Assembly: GCF_026341815.1 (NCBI RefSeq)
Contig: NZ_JAPENX010000001.1
Coordinates: 682,001-746,000 of the forward strand
DNA: 64,000 bases
Origin: Streptomyces sp. NBC_00572
GTDB taxonomy: Bacteria; Actinomycetota; Actinomycetes; Streptomycetales; Streptomycetaceae
Direction of reading: 5' to 3'
Part shown: positions 1 through 10,687 of the stretch, piece after piece
Position numbering within the stretch: position 1 is the first letter of the stretch
Layout of the letters: each line of letters opens with the position of its first letter
Notes under the pieces: generated by a model
What the model saw: only the letters and a program-made list of their open reading frames with translations
Told to the model about the DNA's origin: nothing
Databases searched by the model: none
Position numbers and translations under genes: made by a program

Positions 1-569
1 TACGCCCGGACGACCCGGTCGCGGTAGGCGTCGAGGCTCGTCCCGTTGCGCCCGACGGCCCGTACCGCGTCCTCGTCCAGCGGGAGCACCTTCGCGCCCT
101 TCTGGACGTACCACGCGTCGATCTGCGGCTCGCGGAACACGAGGCCGTCGCCGCCCATCTCCGCGTAGCGGATCTCGTCGTCGCCGGTGGCGATGTTCAC
201 CACCTGCCAGCCGCCGGCCTGCTTCACCGTCCACAGGGAGGCCTTCTGGCCGTCCGAGGACACGGCCCGGCTGGCCCGGAACTCGACCCGGGCGACCGGG
301 GCACCCGCCTTTCCGGCGACGAACTCCGGGGAGAGGATCCGTACCGGCACGGACCCGCCCTCGACGCGCGGTGCGGCGGCCGAGCGGGCGACCGCCCCGT
401 CCCGGGCGAAGAAGCGGGACAGGGTGTCCAGGGTCCCGGGCGCCGAGGCGGCCTGTTCGGGGGTCGGCGCGGGCGGCAGGGCCCCGGCGGCGGCCTCCGC
501 CGGGAAGGTTCCCAGAAGAACGAGGGCGGCGGTGGTGAGGAGCCCGGCGCCCGTGGCACGTGCGTTCAT
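1..569 (-). CDS. Secreted protein of unknown function, 3' end outside window
   Basis: Reading leftward from ATG 569-567 gives 189 codons without a stop, so the C-terminus lies beyond the window. The N-terminus is a signal peptide (basic start, hydrophobic stretch LLTTAALVLLGTF, Ala-rich cleavage region near residue 27). The mature part holds a globular region with alternating Trp/Val/Gly patches (for example SLWTVKQAGGWQVVNIATG). I do not recognise a family. It starts 5 bp after the stop of the secreted papain-like protease, so the two are probably one transcript. A role as protease partner, propeptide-like inhibitor or co-secreted factor is inference only. The frame has normal Streptomyces GC3 bias. 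Confidence 0.75.
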   Translation of the reverse strand, partial: MNARATGAGLLTTAALVLLGTFPAEAAAGALPPAPTPEQAASAPGTLDTLSRFFARDGAVARSAAAPRVEGGSVPVRILSPEFVAGKAGAPVARVEFRASRAVSSDGQKASLWTVKQAGGWQVVNIATGDDEIRYAEMGGDGLVFREPQIDAWYVQKGAKVLPLDEDAVRAVGRNGTSLDAYRDRVVRA

Positions 570-574
570 CGTCG

Positions 575-1162
575 TCACGCCCCGATCCGGTAGAGCGAGT
601 GGGTCCAGGAGAAGGAGTCGTTGTCGACGTACCAGGCGTGCGAGGCCCAGTTGTAGCGGTCGCTGGAGGGCCAGGGGTCGCCCCAGTAGACCCAGCTGTC
701 GGCGTCGTCGTAGCCGTAGACGACGTGCATGTGACCGCCGCCGCTGGACCACTGGATGCGGGTCTCGACGGGCCGGTCGGCGTTGATCTCGGTCTGGACC
801 GTGGAGTAGCGCAGCCAGCCGGTCACGTACGAGCCGGGGGTGATGCCGGCCCAGCTCAGTCCGGTCTGGACGTTGCCGAGGGTGGCCTGGTTGTTGGGGC
901 AGTCGTAGCCCTGCTGGCGGTTGAAGGCGGCGTTGCAGAACTGGTTCTGGCTGTAGTTCCGGCCGAACCAGGTGGCGATGGTGTTGCCGCCGGCCGCCCA
1001 GCACCAGTTGGTCTTCTGCTGGGCCTGCATGGTGATGTTCAGCCGCTTGGAGCCGAGGGCGGCGGCGTCCTCGCCGGCGGGTGCGGCGGACGCCGAGGTG
1101 GTGGGGACGAGAAAGAGGGCGGCCACGGCGAGTGCCGCGAGGTTCAGCTTTCTTCTGCGCAT
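575..1162 (-). CDS. Secreted papain-like cysteine protease (C39/C70-type fold)
   Basis: A 195-residue exported protein. I chose ATG 1162 because a GGGAGGAA ribosome site lies upstream and a signal peptide follows at once (MRRRKLNLAALAVAALFLV, Ala-rich cleavage near residue 27). Catalytic motifs are visible: Cys54 in NWCWAAGG, a His in GGGHMHVV (His144 or 146) and Asp162 in YWGDPW. This is the Cys-His-Asp arrangement of the bacterial papain-like/AvrRpt2-like (Peptidase_C70/C39_2) group. Further cysteines at 76 and 88 could form a disulfide. There is no adjacent ABC exporter, so it is not a bacteriocin-processing C39 peptidase. The substrate is unknown. It is likely co-transcribed with the secreted gene that starts 5 bp downstream. 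Confidence 0.85.
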   Translation of the reverse strand: MRRRKLNLAALAVAALFLVPTTSASAAPAGEDAAALGSKRLNITMQAQQKTNWCWAAGGNTIATWFGRNYSQNQFCNAAFNRQQGYDCPNNQATLGNVQTGLSWAGITPGSYVTGWLRYSTVQTEINADRPVETRIQWSSGGGHMHVVYGYDDADSWVYWGDPWPSSDRYNWASHAWYVDNDSFSWTHSLYRIGA

Positions 1163-1377
1163 CGCGTTCCTCCCAGTGCGGGGGGTGTGGGGATGTGGGG
1201 GGGGGTGGAGGAGCGCGTCCGGACGCTGGTCAGGAGCATCTTCCGTTGTCCGGATCCGGTCAACACGCTTCAACGCGGGGCGACATCGGGCTGTGAACGG
1301 TGTGACCCGGGTGTGAACGGACGCCCTCGGCCCACCTGCCCGCAAACCCCTCGCTACGCGACGGTCCGCTCCCCCGT

Positions 1378-1391
1378 CGTGAACGTTCACG
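1378..1391. promoter_or_regulatory. Perfect 14-bp palindrome, candidate operator
   Basis: CGTGAACGTTCACG reads the same on both strands. It lies in non-coding DNA 216 bp upstream of the protease start and next to IS-like debris. Its size suits a dimeric repressor of GntR or LacI type, but no regulator is adjacent in the protease orientation. The function is not shown. Confidence 0.4.
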
Positions 1392-1399
1392 TGTCTCCA

Positions 1400-1427
1400 C
1401 CGAGGAAGACCGGAGCTTCAGCCTCGG
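1400..1427. repeat. IS200/IS605-end-like hairpin
   Basis: Arms CCGAGG (1400-1405) and CCTCGG (1422-1427) enclose an inner GAAG/CTTC pair. The CTTCAGCCTCGGGGAGG layout resembles the imperfect hairpins at the right ends of Streptomyces TnpB-type elements. It could be a second, decayed element end to the left of the TnpB remnant. It could also be a chance GC-rich hairpin. Confidence 0.35.
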
Positions 1428-1498
1428 GGAGGTATCGGCTCCATGGAACGGAGCCGCGCGGCGGCGGAGTTCTCGAACTACGCGCTCTGAGAGAAGGT

Positions 1499-1618
1499 CG
1501 GTTTCCGCAGCGGACCGTCATGCACGCGGACCACAACGGCTCCCGCAACATCGCCCATCGAGGCGACGCCGTGTGGAAGCGGGGCGCGGTCAACCGCCCC
1601 GGAACCAGCACACGCTGA
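1499..1618 (+). pseudogene. tnpB: Remnant of TnpB (IS200/IS605 OrfB) C-terminus
   Basis: The frame ending at TGA 1616-1618 encodes MHADHNGSRNIAHRGDAV followed by a WKRG..VNRP tail. This is the signature C-terminus of Streptomyces TnpB proteins, after the last zinc-binding cysteines (usual form HxDHADxNGSRNIA). The CxxC pairs, the RuvC-like catalytic core and the N-terminus are all absent. Only about 40 codons of a roughly 400-codon gene remain, so it is a truncated relic. The reading frame upstream of residue RFPQ has no TnpB similarity that I can recognise. Confidence 0.8.
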
Positions 1619-1722
1619 TTCCGGACGCAGGGGACCACGCGACAGCCAGCCGCGCTCCACCTGCACTCACGGCCTTTACGGATCGGGTGACAAGCCCGAT
1701 CCTTCAGGCCTGAGAAGTTGAC
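1619..1722 (+). mobile_element. Right end (RE / omega-RNA region) of the TnpB element relic
   Basis: Immediately after the tnpB stop lies the structured right end typical of Streptomyces IS605-group elements. It has an 8-bp perfect stem GGATCGGG (1680-1687) / CCCGATCC (1695-1702), then CTTCAGGCCTGAGAAG, ending in GTTGAC at 1717-1722. In intact elements this region specifies the 3' part of the omega-RNA guide scaffold, and the DNA just outside the end acts as guide. Here the outside DNA is the ribosome-binding site and start of the next gene. Transcription of the relic is not shown. Confidence 0.65.
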
Positions 1723-1734
1723 TGAGGAGTCCTC

Positions 1735-2664
1735 GTGAGCCACACCGAGGCCGATCTCGTGCAGCTGCTGCACACCGGCCCCTTCCATCTGGCGCTGCGC
1801 ACCGCGCTGGCCGTGCGCGGGCTGCCGCTCCAGCGGGTCCAGCACCATCTCGCGCACCGGGGCATCAAGGTCGGGGTGACGAGTCTGAGCTACTGGCAGC
1901 AGGGTGCCCGCCGGCCGCAGCGGCCGGAGTCGCTGAAGGCGGTCCGTGCCCTGGAGGAGGTGCTTCAGCTGCCGGGGAACTCGCTGCTGCGGCTGCTCTC
2001 GGGGGACGCGGCCGCGCGGTCCGAGGTGGAGCGCCCGGCGGCCCGTTCGTATCGCTCGCTCGTGGAGGCGTCCGGCTCGGTCGAGGAGCTCCTCGCGGAG
2101 CTCGAATCACCGGCGGACGGCGGGCTGCACACCGTGGGGCACCACGAGCGGGTACGGATCGGGGCGGGGCGGGAGCTGGTGGGGCGCGAGTCGCAGCAGG
2201 TGGTGCGGGCGCACCGGGACGGCGTGGACCGCTACCTGGCCATCCACCACGGCGACCCCGGCTGCGACCCGTCGGGGGTCACGGTGCGCGCGGTGGAGAA
2301 CTGCCGAACCGGGCGGGTGCGGTGGCACGCGGGGACGGGGGTGCTGGTCGCGGAGCTGCTCTTCGACACGCGGCTGCGGGCCGGCGACACGTATCTGTTC
2401 TCGTACGGCTTCGAGGACGGTACGGCGGGGCCGAGCGGGGAGTACGTGCGCGGGTTCAGCTTCGCGGGCGGGCAGTACGCGTTGCAGGTGCGCTTCGACG
2501 AGGCGGCGCTTCCGGTGCGGTGCCGGAGGTTCGCGCAGGCCTCGACGGGTGCGCCGCGCGGGGGCCGTGCGGAGCTGACCCTGAGCGGCCGGCACCGCAC
2601 GGTGCACGTCGTGGAGCAGGGCGTACGCCCGGGGATCCTGGGGATCGACTGGGACTGGACCTGA
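1735..2664 (+). CDS. Helix-turn-helix (XRE-like) DNA-binding protein
   Basis: A 309-residue protein starting at GTG 1735 behind GAGGAG (1724-1729). Residues about 15-80 form an N-terminal helix-turn-helix (AVRGLPLQRVQHHLAHRG, then VTSLSYWQQGARRP). This is the arrangement seen in Streptomyces XRE-family regulators that read a strand-turn DNA element. The rest (about 100-309) is rich in beta strands (VENCRTGRVRWHAGTGVLVAELLFD) and has no catalytic motif that I recognise, so it may be an effector or dimerisation domain. The gene stands alone. The TnpB relic ends 12 bp upstream, so its native promoter was displaced or now lies inside the relic. The regulatory target is unknown. Confidence 0.75.
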   Translation: MSHTEADLVQLLHTGPFHLALRTALAVRGLPLQRVQHHLAHRGIKVGVTSLSYWQQGARRPQRPESLKAVRALEEVLQLPGNSLLRLLSGDAAARSEVERPAARSYRSLVEASGSVEELLAELESPADGGLHTVGHHERVRIGAGRELVGRESQQVVRAHRDGVDRYLAIHHGDPGCDPSGVTVRAVENCRTGRVRWHAGTGVLVAELLFDTRLRAGDTYLFSYGFEDGTAGPSGEYVRGFSFAGGQYALQVRFDEAALPVRCRRFAQASTGAPRGGRAELTLSGRHRTVHVVEQGVRPGILGIDWDWT

Positions 2665-2720
2665 CGGGGACCGGACCGGACGAGGACCAGACCTGACAGG
2701 GACTGGGACTGGGCCCTGAC

Positions 2721-3158
2721 TCAGGCCTTGGGTGCGGCCTCGGGTCCGGCGATCAGCTTGCCGTTCTCCACGCGGACCGGGACCTCGGGGAGCGGGACGG
2801 TGGCCGGGCCCTTGAGCGCCTTGCCGGTGGTCACGTCGAAGCGGCTGCCGTGGCAGGGGCAGTTGCCCTCGTTGTTCTCGATCTTGTCGAGGACGCAGCC
2901 GGCGTGGGTGCACTGGGCACTGAACGCCTTGTACTGGCCCTTGGCCGGGCAACTCACCACGACCTTCTGCTCGCGGTAGAGCTTGGCACCGCCGACCGGG
3001 ACCTCGTCCGGGGCGCCGAGCGCGACCGGTGCGGTCGGGGTGGGGACGCCGGCGTGGCCGAGCTTGGATTCGGTGGAGCAGGCGGCGACTCCCAGCCCGG
3101 CGGCACCGGCGAGAGCGGCGCCCTTCAGTACGGTGCGGCGGCTGGACTGGCCGGACAT
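2721..3158 (-). CDS. Tat-exported Rieske [2Fe-2S] lipoprotein
   Basis: A 145-residue protein. ATG 3158 is preceded by GTGGAG and gives a twin-arginine signal (SSRRTVLK, Arg7-Arg8) ending in a lipobox with Cys27 (GVAAC). The Rieske centre is complete: Cys83-x-His85 in QCTHAGC and Cys100-x-x-His103 in NCPCHGS, with Cys88 and Cys102 placed for the stabilising disulfide. The family carries a one-electron [2Fe-2S] centre on the outer face of the membrane. No cytochrome b or c partner is adjacent, so this is not the bc1 subunit QcrA. It resembles the stand-alone Rieske proteins common in Streptomyces. Its electron partner is unknown. It is transcribed convergently with the upstream regulator. Confidence 0.88.
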   Translation of the reverse strand: MSGQSSRRTVLKGAALAGAAGLGVAACSTESKLGHAGVPTPTAPVALGAPDEVPVGGAKLYREQKVVVSCPAKGQYKAFSAQCTHAGCVLDKIENNEGNCPCHGSRFDVTTGKALKGPATVPLPEVPVRVENGKLIAGPEAAPKA

Positions 3159-3316
3159 GGGCGCTCCACGGTGGATCGGGGCAAGGCGTGACCGAACCGA
3201 CGATACCGGCGGGGTTTCCGGCGCCGACGGCCGGGCCTGCGGGTCCGGGCCTGCAGGTCCGGGCCTGCGGAGAGGCAGGGCCCCGGGACGGGTACCCTGC
3301 CTCTCCCCCACGTGCG

Positions 3317-6361
<3,045 letters not shown>

Positions 6362-6530
6362 GCCGGTCCGCACCTTTCTTCAGAGAGCGGATGTGCCTGA
6401 AAGACCCAACACCTCAAGGATGCCGGATGCTTCCTTCGAGCTTATAGCACGCACATTCGATTTCCGGACTCGCGGAGACCTCTTCACCCGAACGAGTGGT
6501 GGCACCCCGGCTGGCACTAGGGTCGGCGCC

Positions 6531-7214
6531 ATGATCGACCACGAACGCGACCTTGCTCACGTACGCGAAGCGACCGAAAGGCTGCTGAACGCGGCCGCTT
6601 CCCTGGACAACGCGGCGGCGGCCGAGCCGTCACGGCTTCCCGGCTGGACCCGCGGCCACGTGCTCGCCCACGTCGCCCGCAACGCCGACGCCCTGGTGAA
6701 CGTCCTCCAGGGCCGGCCCATGTACGCGGACGCCGCGACCCGCGACGCCGACATCGAGCGCGACTCCGGCCGCCCGCTCGACGTCCAGCTCGCCGACCTG
6801 CGCGAAACCGCCGACCGGTTCCAGGCCACGGGCGCCGAGCCCGCCGACTGGAGCCGTACGGTCGAGCTCCGCAACGGCGTCACGGACAGCGCCTCCCGCA
6901 TCCCGTTCCGGCGCTGGGTGGAGGTCGCCCTGCACCACGTCGACCTGGGCGTCGGCTACGAGCTGGAGGACCTGCCGGAGGAGTTCGTCCACCGCGAGAT
7001 CGACTTCCTGACCGAGCGCTTCAAGGGCCTGGAGAGCGTCCCCGCGACCGTTCTGTGGGCCGATGACGGGCGGGGCTGGACCACCGGCGGCACGTCCGGC
7101 GGCGTCGCCGTCATGGGCCCGGCCACCGAGTTCCTCGGCTGGCTCGCCGGCCGCCGCGACGGCTCCGCCCTGAAGACCAAGGGCGGCCCCCTGCCGGAGC
7201 TTCCGCCGCTGTAG
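6531..7214 (+). CDS. Maleylpyruvate isomerase family mycothiol-dependent enzyme
   Basis: A 227-residue protein starting at ATG 6531. The N-terminal DinB-like four-helix metal/thiol domain shows [18 protein letters not shown] (residues about 38-55) and a later [17 protein letters not shown], giving the three histidines usually used for metal. The C-terminal part ([12 protein letters not shown], then the FLGWLAGR motif) matches the MDMPI C-terminal domain. Family members use mycothiol, the actinobacterial thiol, for isomerisation or conjugation. The substrate cannot be read from sequence. It lies divergently from uvrA and is followed after 35 bp by the MBL hydrolase on the same strand, so the two may be co-transcribed. 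The TAGGGT just before the ATG suggests a short or absent leader. Confidence 0.88.
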   Translation: MIDHERDLAHVREATERLLNAAASLDNAAAAEPSRLPGWTRGHVLAHVARNADALVNVLQGRPMYADAATRDADIERDSGRPLDVQLADLRETADRFQATGAEPADWSRTVELRNGVTDSASRIPFRRWVEVALHHVDLGVGYELEDLPEEFVHREIDFLTERFKGLESVPATVLWADDGRGWTTGGTSGGVAVMGPATEFLGWLAGRRDGSALKTKGGPLPELPPL

Positions 7215-7249
7215 CCGCCGCTGTCACTCCCCGGGGCTAGTCTGAGGCC

Positions 7250-7906
7250 ATGACGTACAGCGGAGTGGTGAAGGTCGGCGGGGCGGCGGACGTGCACGAG
7301 CTGACGGACCTGATGATCTCGAAGGTCGCGGTCGGCCCGATGGACAACAACGCGTATCTGCTGCGCTGCCGGGCGACCGGCGAGCAGCTGCTGATCGACG
7401 CGGCCAACGACGCGGACACCCTCCTCACGCTGATCGGTGACGACGGCATCAAGGCCGTCGTCACCACCCACCGGCACGGCGACCACTGGCAGGCGCTCGC
7501 CGACGTGGTCGGGGCGACCGGCGCCCGGACGTACGCGGGCGCGTACGACGCGGAGGGCATCCCGGTCGCGACCGACGTGACCGTCGAGGACGGCGACACG
7601 ATCCGGGTGGGCCGGATCGAGCTGACCGCCCGGCACCTGGTCGGCCACACCCCGGGCTCGATCGCCCTCGTCTACGACGACCCGCACGGCCATCCGCACG
7701 TCTTCACCGGCGACTGCCTCTTCCCCGGCGGGGTGGGCAACACGTGGAAGGACCCGAAGGCCTTCGCGAGCCTGATCCACGACGTGGAGACCAAGCTCTT
7801 CGAGGTCCTGCCGGACGAGTCCTGGATCTATCCGGGCCACGGCAAGGACACCACGCTCGGTGACGAGCGCCCGCACCTCGCGGAGTGGCGCGAGCGCGGC
7901 TGGTGA
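7250..7906 (+). CDS. MBL-fold metallo-hydrolase (glyoxalase II-like)
   Basis: A 218-residue metallo-beta-lactamase-fold hydrolase. The metal ligands are complete: THRHGDHW at 73-80 (His74, His76, Asp78, His79), His133 in GHTPGS, Asp155 in FTGDCLF and His197 in YPGHG. The order and the GHTPGS/FTGDCLF motifs are those of glyoxalase II and persulfide-dioxygenase-like hydrolases, which cleave thioesters of low-molecular-weight thiols. The neighbouring mycothiol-type enzyme makes a mycothiol thioester a reasonable substrate guess, but this is inference. The start at ATG 7250 follows the upstream gene by 35 bp. Confidence 0.9.
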   Translation: MTYSGVVKVGGAADVHELTDLMISKVAVGPMDNNAYLLRCRATGEQLLIDAANDADTLLTLIGDDGIKAVVTTHRHGDHWQALADVVGATGARTYAGAYDAEGIPVATDVTVEDGDTIRVGRIELTARHLVGHTPGSIALVYDDPHGHPHVFTGDCLFPGGVGNTWKDPKAFASLIHDVETKLFEVLPDESWIYPGHGKDTTLGDERPHLAEWRERGW

Positions 7907-7984
7907 CGCCCGGCGCGCGGCCCCGGAGCTGCGCACCTCCGCACGCCCCCGTAACCGGGACGACGGAGGGGTAGTTGGCGCGAC

Positions 7985-9316
7985 ATGCGCCAAAGTCACC
8001 CTCCGTCGCCGCCCGGGACCCCGTCGATGGGACGGCTCGCCGCCGCCTCGCTCGTCGGCACCGCCATCGAGTTCTTCGACTTCTTCGTCTACGGAACCGC
8101 CGCCGCCCTCGTCCTGGGGCCGCTCTTCTTCCCGACCTTCTCCCCGCTCGCCGGGACCCTGGCCGCCTTCGGCACCTTCGCCATCGGCTTCGTGTCGCGG
8201 CCGCTCGGCTCGGTCCTCTTCGGTCATGTCGGCGACCGGTACGGACGGCGCCCGGTCCTCTTCGCCTCGCTGCTCCTGACCGGCTGCGCCACGGTCGCGG
8301 TGGGCTGTGTCCCCACGTACGAGACGATCGGCATCGCCGCACCCGTACTGCTGCTCGTGCTCCGCTTCCTCCAGGGCCTGGGCCTCGGCGGCGAGTGGGG
8401 CGGGGCCGTCCTGCTCACCGCCGAGCACGCCCCGGAGAACCGCCGCGCGCTCTGGTCGAGCTTCCCGCAGATCGGCCCGTCGATCGGCTTCCTCCTGGCG
8501 AACGGGGTGATGCTGGCCCTCTCGGCCGGCCTGAGCGACGCCGAGTTCCGCTCCTGGGGCTGGCGGGTGCCGTTCTGGGCGGCCGGGCTGCTCGCGGCGG
8601 TCGGGCTGCTGCTGCGCTCCTCGCTCGCGGAGACCCCTCAGTTCGAGAAGCTGTCCGCTGCCGGGCAGACCGCGGGCGCCCCGCTGGCCGAGGTCGCCCG
8701 CGACCACTGGCGGCTCGTGCTGCTGACGGCCGGGGCGCTCGCGGTCGGGTACGCGACCTTCTACGCGGTCTCCACCTGGGCCCTGGCCTACGGCACCGAG
8801 CGGCTCGGGGTGAGCAGCACGGTGATGCTGACCTGTGTCATGGCGGCGGTCGCGATCAAGGGCGCGGTCACGCCGTTCATCGCGGCGCTGTCCGACCGCT
8901 GGGGCCGCAGGCCGCTGTGTCTGGCGGGGTGCGCGGCCTCCGCGCTGTGGATGTTCCCGATGGTGGCGCTGCTGCACACGGCGCGCCCGTTGCTGATGTT
9001 CCTGGGCTTCCTGGGGGCGCTGCTCGCCTTCATCACCATGTTCGCGGTGGTGGCCGCGTACCTCCCGGAGCTGTACGAGCCCCGCGTCCGCTGCACCGGG
9101 GCCGCCGTCGGCTACAACCTCGCCGGTGTCCTGGGCGGCGCCCTCACCCCGCTGGTCGCCACCGCCCTCTCCGACGGCGGTTCGGGGCCGCCCTGGGGCG
9201 TCGCGGCCTATCTGACCGTGGTCGCGCTGGTCAGCCTCGGCTGCTTCGCCCTGCTCCCGGAGACCCGGCCGGCCAAGGCCGGGCAGCCGGCGGAACTCGA
9301 ACCCGCCTCTGCCTGA
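7985..9316 (+). CDS. MFS transporter, MHS (metabolite:proton symporter) type
   Basis: A 443-residue, 12-segment inner-membrane transporter. TM1 begins with LVGTAIEFFDFFVYGTAAA, the hallmark of the metabolite:H+ symporter family (ShiA, KgtP, ProP, CitA). The loop 2-3 motif GHVGDRYGRRPVL and the RFLQGLGLGGEWGGA stretch of TM4 also fit. Members take up organic acids, shikimate or betaine; the substrate here is not predictable. The start at ATG 7985 has GGAGGGG 11 bp upstream. A very strong hairpin follows the stop. Confidence 0.88.
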   Translation: MRQSHPPSPPGTPSMGRLAAASLVGTAIEFFDFFVYGTAAALVLGPLFFPTFSPLAGTLAAFGTFAIGFVSRPLGSVLFGHVGDRYGRRPVLFASLLLTGCATVAVGCVPTYETIGIAAPVLLLVLRFLQGLGLGGEWGGAVLLTAEHAPENRRALWSSFPQIGPSIGFLLANGVMLALSAGLSDAEFRSWGWRVPFWAAGLLAAVGLLLRSSLAETPQFEKLSAAGQTAGAPLAEVARDHWRLVLLTAGALAVGYATFYAVSTWALAYGTERLGVSSTVMLTCVMAAVAIKGAVTPFIAALSDRWGRRPLCLAGCAASALWMFPMVALLHTARPLLMFLGFLGALLAFITMFAVVAAYLPELYEPRVRCTGAAVGYNLAGVLGGALTPLVATALSDGGSGPPWGVAAYLTVVALVSLGCFALLPETRPAKAGQPAELEPASA

Positions 9317-9328
9317 GAGACGGTGAGA

Positions 9329-9369
9329 CGGCGACGGCCGGCCGGGGAGTCCCCGGCCGGCCGTCGCCG
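9329..9369. terminator. Bidirectional hairpin terminator
   Basis: A perfect 19-bp stem (9329-9347 with 9351-9369) and a 3-nt loop lies between the convergent MFS gene and terC-type gene. There is no U tract, as is common for Streptomyces terminators. It can serve both strands. Confidence 0.8.
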
Positions 9370-9402
9370 TAGCTGTGCCATCTCCATGGCGTGTCAGGCG
9401 TG

Positions 9403-10446
9403 TCAGGCGCCGATGCTGTCCTTCTTGGCGTCGTCGACGTCGGTCACGCCCTCGGCGTCGGTCGCACTCTCGGCCTCGGTCACGCCGGCGGCCGCGTCCC
9501 GCGCCGCCTGCCTCTTGGAGGCGATCAGGCTGGTGATCGTGGTGACGACCAGGACGCCGCCGATGACGGCGAGCGAGAACGGGATGGAGATCTCCGGGAC
9601 GTGCACCCCGGACTCGTGCAGGGCGTGCAGCACGAGCTTGACGCCGATGAAGCCGAGGATCACCGACAGGCCGTAGCTGAGGTGGACCAGCTTCTTGAGC
9701 AGGCCGCCGATCAGGAAGTACAGCTGTCGCAGACCCATGAGGGCGAAGGCGTTGGCGGTGAAGACGATGTACGGGTCCTGGGTGAGGCCGAAGATCGCCG
9801 GGATGGAGTCGAGGGCGAAGAGGATGTCGGTGGTGCCGATGGCGAGCATGACGACCATCAGCGGGGTCATGATCCGCTTGCCGTTGCTCCGGATGAACAG
9901 CTTGGTGCCGTGGTACCGGTCGGCGACGCCGAACTTCTTCTCGACGCTCTTGAGGAGACGGTTCTCCTCCCAGTCGTCCTCGTCCTCGTCGGTGCGCGCC
10001 TCCTGGATGAGCTTCCAGGCGGTGTAGATCAGGAACGCGCCGAAGATGTAGAAGACCCAGGAGAAGTTCGCGATGACCGCGGCGCCCGCGGCGATGAAGA
10101 TCGTGCGGAGCACCAGGGCGATCACCACACCCACGAGCAGCACGCGCTGCTGGAGGTGGGAGGGGACCGCGAACTTCGCCATGATCAGGACGAAGACGAA
10201 GAGATTGTCGACGCTGAGCGATTTCTCGGTGATGTAGCCGGCGAAGAACTCGCCGGACGCCTGGCCGCTGCCGAAGAACATCAGGCCGAGACCGAAGAGT
10301 CCGGCCAGCACGATCCAGACGATCGTCCAGATTCCGGCTTCCTTGACCGACACGTCATGGGGCTTGCGCCCGATGAAGAAGTCGGCACCGATCAGGGCAC
10401 CCAGACCAAGAATGGTCAGTACCCACAGGGTCATTGAAACGTCCAC
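9403..10446 (-). CDS. terC: TerC family integral membrane protein
   Basis: A 347-residue membrane protein starting at GTG 10446, with GGAGG ending 4 nt upstream. It has about eight or nine hydrophobic helices. Conserved TerC motifs include the LSVDNLFVFVLIM segment (about residues 77-89) and FALDSIPAIFGLTQDPYIVFTAN (in two parts, about 212-235), whose Asp and Asn residues line the likely metal path. The family (TerC, Alx, MeeF/MeeY) exports or handles manganese and supports metallation of exported proteins. The original link is to tellurite resistance. A probable manganese riboswitch in its leader supports a manganese role here. The C-terminal 35 residues are acidic and not conserved. Confidence 0.92.
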   Translation of the reverse strand: MDVSMTLWVLTILGLGALIGADFFIGRKPHDVSVKEAGIWTIVWIVLAGLFGLGLMFFGSGQASGEFFAGYITEKSLSVDNLFVFVLIMAKFAVPSHLQQRVLLVGVVIALVLRTIFIAAGAAVIANFSWVFYIFGAFLIYTAWKLIQEARTDEDEDDWEENRLLKSVEKKFGVADRYHGTKLFIRSNGKRIMTPLMVVMLAIGTTDILFALDSIPAIFGLTQDPYIVFTANAFALMGLRQLYFLIGGLLKKLVHLSYGLSVILGFIGVKLVLHALHESGVHVPEISIPFSLAVIGGVLVVTTITSLIASKRQAARDAAAGVTEAESATDAEGVTDVDDAKKDSIGA

Positions 10447-10612
10447 TGCGCCTCCGGCGTCGTACGGCTACTGATCAGCGTCGTCGCTGCCGGAGGTCTC
10501 TTCCACCCGGGCGACGGACGATCGCCGCCGGGCCGACGCCCCGGGATCGGATCACTGGGGATCCGTCCGTATTGACGGGTACGCCGCGCATGGGGAGTAC
10601 TCCCCTCCGCAC
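10447..10612 (-). promoter_or_regulatory. Probable yybP-ykoY manganese riboswitch with RBS-sequestering platform
   Basis: On the minus strand the terC leader shows the yybP-ykoY elements in order: GGAGG (10608-10604) running into GGGGAGTA (10605-10598), CCGTCAATACGG around GTCAATA (10576-10570), a GC-rich helix, then AAGAGACC (10502-10495) continuing into CCTCCGGC (10496-10489). GGAGG and CCTCC can close the P1 helix. The same CCTCCGGC is perfectly complementary to GCCGGAGG (10458-10451), which contains the terC ribosome-binding site. P1 formation and site sequestration are therefore mutually exclusive, the layout of a translational ON switch. This class binds Mn2+ and often precedes TerC/Alx and exporter genes. 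I recognised it by eye, without a covariance model. Confidence 0.72.
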
Positions 10613-10613
10613 C

Positions 10614-10645
10614 GGAAAGACTACCCGAAAGACCAAGAGAAGGTA
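10614..10645 (-). promoter_or_regulatory. Candidate promoter of terC
   Basis: On the minus strand TTTACC, an 18-bp spacer and TAGTCT lie just upstream of the riboswitch-like leader, which would place the transcript start at or just before its first helix. The match to the vegetative consensus is moderate. Confidence 0.4.
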
Positions 10646-10687
10646 AAGGGGAGGGTAAAGGGCTCCCAAGAGTGCAGGTCAGGGGTG

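Larger units (their letters stand above)
1163..1734. other. 572-bp gene-poor region with IS relics
   Basis: No intact gene. From left to right it holds the upstream region of the protease, a 14-bp perfect palindrome (1378-1391), an IS-end-like hairpin (1400-1427), the C-terminal remnant of a TnpB gene (about 1499-1618) and the hairpin-bearing right end of that element (about 1619-1722). The next gene's ribosome-binding site follows directly. Mobile debris has probably replaced part of the original intergenic region. Confidence 0.7.

Noticed and set aside
6374-6530. Possible LexA (SOS) box in front of uvrA
   Set aside because: Only scattered TCGAA/TTCGA-like fragments with wrong spacing were seen, not the actinobacterial consensus.
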